This document shows, piece after piece, positions 32,467 through 35,522 of a DNA stretch of 35,522 bases. Under the pieces are notes generated by a model. The model was not told the origin of the DNA and searched no databases. It saw nothing but the letters and a program-made list of their open reading frames with translations. The DNA is from an uncultured delta proteobacterium. GTDB taxonomy: Bacteria > Myxococcota_A > Polyangia > Polyangiales > Polyangiaceae. Each line of letters opens with the position of its first letter. The first letter of the stretch is position 1. A program made the translations under genes and the position numbers. The stretch is taken from contig CAITIQ010000347.1 of assembly GCA_903892415.1 (NCBI GenBank), positions 1 through 35,522 on the forward strand, read 5' to 3'.

Positions 32467-34451
32467 GGTGTTGGAGGCTTCGGCGCCCGCGGTCGAGCGA
32501 CGTCGCTGAAGGCCTCTTCGAGCTTCTTGGTGGCGCCCAGCGGGTCCCCCCGGCTGGCGAGATCCATTGCTTGGCGCGCTCCGGCCATCGCACGTTCGAC
32601 GGCGCGAGCGTCGGCCTCGGCCTCATCCGCGCGCACCGCGGCAGCGTGGGCTTCTGCGCGGGCCACGCGAGCAGCCTCGTGACGCTCACGAGCGAGCGCG
32701 CGAAGGAGCGCTAGCTCGTTCTCGATGTGCTCCAGGATGTTCGGCAGCGACTTCTTGCTGCGTTGGGCGCGCTCGGGGTTGGTGCTGGGAGCATTCGCGG
32801 CAGCCGCGCCAGCAGCAGCCTCCGCTCGCGCAGCCGCCTCGGCGCGTGCCGCAACTTGCATCGCCTGCACGACCTGCAGATTCTCGGTCGCCGAATCAGC
32901 CGTTTCGACGTCTTCTATGCGCACCGTGGCCAGCGGTTCACGCGGGATGGGTCGCGGGAATGGGAGCCCGTGCGGAATCGCGAGAGGAAGCGGGGGCGGT
33001 CCACTCGCTGCGGCCGGCGCAACAGGAGGAGCGGGCGGCGTCGAGTCAGCGCCGTTCACCAGCGCAGTCTCCGGCTGCGCCGCTGAAGCGTTTCGACCCC
33101 GCGTAGCTTCGAAGTGCTCGCGCATTTGCTTCGCCATCTCTGGATCGAGCTTCAACGCCAACGTCGGGTCGTCCTCGCCCTCTTCCTCGACCATCGAGGG
33201 AACACCCACGCCGAAAGCCTGTCGCGTGATCACCTCGCCATCCGAGGTCGAAAGATCCATCCCTGGAGACGAGTCCCGACGGCGCGCCCGCTGCGAGCCG
33301 TCGGTGGCAGCGCGCGTGCGGCGTGGCGGCGGCGGCGCTTTGCGTCCATCGACGACCGTAGGTTCATTGCTTGACGAGGTCATACTCGCAAGCGGCCCGC
33401 GAGCCGGCCGAAGCTCCCCCGGGTATTGCCCAGCCGGCGACGGTACATGCCCGGGTACGGGCTCCGGCTCCCCAGCGATTGCCCGCTCGAACCAACGCAT
33501 CTGACGCATCGAGTTGCGGCGCACGAAGCGCCCGAGCGCCTCGGGCGAGTCCTGAAGATAGCCGCGGTTGTAGAGCCACTCCTCGAGCGAGGCGGCGATC
33601 GCCCGCGCAGAAGGTGGGCGAGCCTCGGGCTGTTTCTCCAGACACGCGAGGATGAGCTGCGAAAGGGAGCGGTCCGCCTTCGGGCGCACCACCGCAGGAT
33701 CCGCAGGCGTCTTTCGGAGCACCGCCTGCAGCACGTCCACGTCGTCTTTGCCGCGAAAGGGGGCTTTGCCGGTGAGCGCCTCATACAACAGCACGCCCAG
33801 TCCAAAGAAGTCGGAGCGGTGATCAACAGCGCGCTGCTCCAACTCCTCCGGAGCAACGTGACCAATGCCGCGCTTGGGCAGCTCGCTGGTGGTGACGGTC
33901 AGACGGTCCTTGGCTTTGGCCAAGCCGAAGTCCGCGATGCGCACCTCGCCTGCGAAGCCCAAGAGCACATTGCCCGCGGTCAGATCGCGATGCACGAGCT
34001 GCAAGTGTTCACCGCGCTCGGAACGCAACTCGTGCGCGGCTGAGAGCCCGCGCGCCACACACAAACCGATGTACACTACGAGCCGCTCGGGGAACTGCTC
34101 GCCGGTCTCGAACACGCTCTTCGACAAGCGGGCGAGCGAGACGCCCTGCACCAAATCAACCGCCAGGTATGGTCCCTCGCGATCATGCCCCCAGCCAACC
34201 ACGCCGACGACGTTGGGGTGGCGCAACGCTGCGGTCATCCACACTTCGTCGAGGACGCGCTTGGCCAGCGTGTCATCATGCAGCAGCTCGGGCAGCAGAC
34301 GTTTGACCGCGATCAGCTGACCCTGATCCCGCGGCCCCGTACTGCGACAGAGATCAACCCGCGCGGTCGAGCCGACGGCGATCTGGGAGAGCACATCGAA
34401 GTGAAGACCAAAGCCAGGGCTTTGTACGTGAGGGGGGTCCCGTCCGGGCAT
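32463..34451 (-). CDS. Cytoplasmic Ser/Thr protein kinase with coiled-coil tail
   Basis: From ATG 34451 (GGAG just upstream) the product has 662 residues; TTG 34481 and GTG 34478 are longer alternatives. The kinase domain spans about 15-280: a relaxed Gly loop AVGSTARVDL, ATP Lys50 (IAVKRL), catalytic loop HRDLTAGN (154-161), DFG 174-176 and APEEL. The Lys of HRDxKxxN is Thr here. After a Pro/Ser/Arg-rich linker comes an acidic patch, and at the C-terminus an Ala/Arg/Glu-rich segment of about 120 residues (LPNILEHIENELALLRALARERHEAARVARAEAHA...) predicted to form a coiled coil. No membrane helix is present, unlike the other two kinases. The coiled coil may drive dimerisation or bind a scaffold. 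It is divergent from the TerB-like gene. Confidence 0.9.
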   Translation of the reverse strand: MPGRDPPHVQSPGFGLHFDVLSQIAVGSTARVDLCRSTGPRDQGQLIAVKRLLPELLHDDTLAKRVLDEVWMTAALRHPNVVGVVGWGHDREGPYLAVDLVQGVSLARLSKSVFETGEQFPERLVVYIGLCVARGLSAAHELRSERGEHLQLVHRDLTAGNVLLGFAGEVRIADFGLAKAKDRLTVTTSELPKRGIGHVAPEELEQRAVDHRSDFFGLGVLLYEALTGKAPFRGKDDVDVLQAVLRKTPADPAVVRPKADRSLSQLILACLEKQPEARPPSARAIAASLEEWLYNRGYLQDSPEALGRFVRRNSMRQMRWFERAIAGEPEPVPGHVPSPAGQYPGELRPARGPLASMTSSSNEPTVVDGRKAPPPPRRTRAATDGSQRARRRDSSPGMDLSTSDGEVITRQAFGVGVPSMVEEEGEDDPTLALKLDPEMAKQMREHFEATRGRNASAAQPETALVNGADSTPPAPPVAPAAASGPPPLPLAIPHGLPFPRPIPREPLATVRIEDVETADSATENLQVVQAMQVAARAEAAARAEAAAGAAAANAPSTNPERAQRSKKSLPNILEHIENELALLRALARERHEAARVARAEAHAAAVRADEAEADARAVERAMAGARQAMDLASRGDPLGATKKLEEAFSDVARPRAPKPPTP

Positions 34452-34670
34452 GAACTCCGCAGAGTAGATCAACGACACCAAGATTTCTCAGCGATGATAC
34501 GGCGCCCGCACACAACGCGCTCCTGAGTGAGGCAGTGTCGGGCGCCAGCCGCCCCGGAGAAAGAACGCTTGACGGGGCACCCCTTTTCACGACCAAATCC
34601 AGGCTATCGACTCGGGCCAACGCCCACCTGCTCTCCCAGGGCGCACTCCGAAGGAACGGCAAACTAAAAC
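34452..34670. promoter_or_regulatory. Divergent promoter region, kinase / TerB-like gene
   Basis: This 219-nt gap separates two divergent genes and must include their promoters. A TTGACG at 34570-34575 could be a -35 element, but no good -10 lies at the right distance. Confidence 0.3.
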
Positions 34671-35264
34671 ATGGCTGTTGATCAGAGTCTCATCGAAAAG
34701 GTTGCTGCAGCACTCCGCATCGCCCGGGCGTCCATGCCGCCGTCGACAGTCGTTGTGGATGCCTCCCAGCGCGGTCGCGACAAGGACTCGATTCTGGCGC
34801 GGGCCGCCGAGCTCTATGCGGTGCGGCCTGAATCAGAGAAGACCCCACCTACGGGCTTCGATCCGGCCGCCGCCGCGCTGTTCGAGGCGCTGGTTGAAGG
34901 CTCCTTCCTGGTGGCGAACGCCGACGGAGACTTCGACGCCGATGAGCGGGCTGCGTTCGAGGAGGTCGTTCTCGCAGCAACCAATCAGCACGTCACGTCC
35001 GAACAGCTCGCCGCGTTGCTTTCGGATCTGGGTGAGTTACTGCAAGAAGACGGTCTCGAGAAGCGCGTCGCCGCGGTCACCAGCACCGTCACCCGCGCCG
35101 AGCAACAGGAGGAAGTGCTTCGAGTAGCTGCGTTCATCGCGCAAATCTCGGGCGGCGTGAGCGACGTGGAGCGGGCAACGATGGACAAACTGGCGACCGG
35201 CTTTGGCCTTGCGCCCGGCGCTGTCGAGCAAGCGCTTGGGGCAGCCCGGCAAGCGCTCGGCTGA
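34671..35264 (+). CDS. TerB-like tellurite-resistance-family protein
   Basis: A 197-residue, mainly helical protein with the acidic TerB loop ANADGDFDADERAAFEEVV (about 83-101), which resembles a metal-binding DxDxD/E turn. A second, weaker helical half resembles the first (VAAFIAQISGGVSDVERATMDKLATGFGL), as in TerB domains. Cytoplasmic TerB-like proteins are linked to stress and metal-responsive membrane complexes, but single-domain members rarely have a defined function. The N-terminal 60 residues are less conserved. ATG 34671 is used; AAGGA at 34651-34655 is 15 nt upstream, further than ideal. No other ter gene is near. A hairpin with a T-run about 100 nt downstream may end the transcript. 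Confidence 0.78.
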   Translation: MAVDQSLIEKVAAALRIARASMPPSTVVVDASQRGRDKDSILARAAELYAVRPESEKTPPTGFDPAAAALFEALVEGSFLVANADGDFDADERAAFEEVVLAATNQHVTSEQLAALLSDLGELLQEDGLEKRVAAVTSTVTRAEQQEEVLRVAAFIAQISGGVSDVERATMDKLATGFGLAPGAVEQALGAARQALG

Positions 35265-35361
35265 TCGGCACCGAGCGTCCTCGCACGCGTCAAACTCGAC
35301 GCCGTGGACCTCAGTCAACTTGCCCACCGCGTTAGCGGTTGGCTGAACTGAAGATCCGAGG

Positions 35362-35378
35362 GGCCTTCGGCCGTTTTT
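35362..35378 (+). terminator. Likely intrinsic terminator after TerB-like gene
   Basis: GGCC-TTC-GGCC followed by GTTTTT forms a short UUCG-loop stem and U-run. An overlapping longer pairing (GGGCCTTC 35361-35368 with GAAGGCCC 35385-35392) is also possible. It lies about 97 nt after the stop. Confidence 0.5.
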
Positions 35379-35406
35379 ATCGAAGAAGGCCCGAGTCATT
35401 CACTTC

Positions 35407-35499
35407 GTGCCTTCGGCACTCCGTAGACCTCCGTGGACTCCGTCCACTTCGTGGACTCTGTCCACTCCGGTTCTGTTTGCTGCATCCGCCTTCGGCGGA
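35407..35499. repeat. Cluster of small inverted repeats
   Basis: Hairpins GTGCC-TTC-GGCAC (35407-35419), GTGGAC-TCC-GTCCAC (35433-35447), GTGGAC-TCT-GTCCAC (35451-35465) and TCCGCC-TTC-GGCGGA (35485-35499) follow one another. The middle pair can refold as GTCCAC-TTC-GTGGAC (35442-35456). No gene was recognised in 35265-35522. Confidence 0.6.
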
Positions 35500-35522
35500 A
35501 TCGCTGTGTGATATGGCCGAGA

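Noticed and set aside
34575..34588. GGGGCACCCC followed by TTTT as a possible terminator
   Set aside because: The loop would have only two bases (or the stem only three pairs), and it lies upstream of a gene in a promoter region.

Overview
The window looks like chromosomal DNA from a predatory-type or soil myxobacterium (Myxococcota, probably the Polyangia side). The grounds are high G+C, dense Hanks-type Ser/Thr kinases, TPR and PEGA envelope proteins, a Cys-rich/Gly-rich lipoprotein, a B-box zinc-finger protein and a multidomain hybrid histidine kinase. This is inferred from gene content; no rRNA or other phylogenetic marker gene was used. No tRNA, rRNA, CRISPR array, insertion sequence or integrase was recognised.

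Region 1 (22-7427, + strand) is a type VI secretion (T6SS) spike island: vgrG, two tandem M23 peptidase-like genes, a second vgrG, two paralogous P-loop ATPases and a DcrB/DUF1795 (EagR-like) protein. The last four genes are tightly coupled (a 6-nt gap, then two 4-nt overlaps). The vgrG pair and the M23 pair are both recent-looking duplications. No immunity gene, PAAR or Rhs gene is visible. This is the most unusual part of the window.

Region 2 (7513-14029) holds a LysR regulator overlapping a TPR gene, a convergent ECF sigma factor, then a Ser/Thr kinase overlapping a secreted TPR/PEGA membrane protein, and a convergent Cys-repeat lipoprotein. Region 3 (14064-21959) holds a GAF-PAS-histidine kinase-receiver protein, a DegV protein coupled to an unknown 505-residue protein, an enterobacterial-like inosine-guanosine kinase (gsk) with a downstream lipoprotein esterase, and a B-box/membrane/metalloprotease-like protein.

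Region 4 (21960-30965, - strand) reads prfB-lysS-lolC/E-lolD as one overlapping housekeeping operon, preceded by a Ser/Thr kinase and a secreted TPR protein. prfB carries the canonical +1 programmed frameshift, so its true start lies upstream of the long open frame. Region 5 (30991-35522) holds a lipoprotein thioredoxin-TPR protein, a third Ser/Thr kinase with a coiled-coil tail and no membrane anchor, a TerB-like protein, and a final 258-nt noncoding stretch rich in small UUCG-loop hairpins.

Coordinates of several starts were moved from the longest open frame to sites supported by a Shine-Dalgarno sequence, a signal peptide or family length. These choices are explained in each entry.
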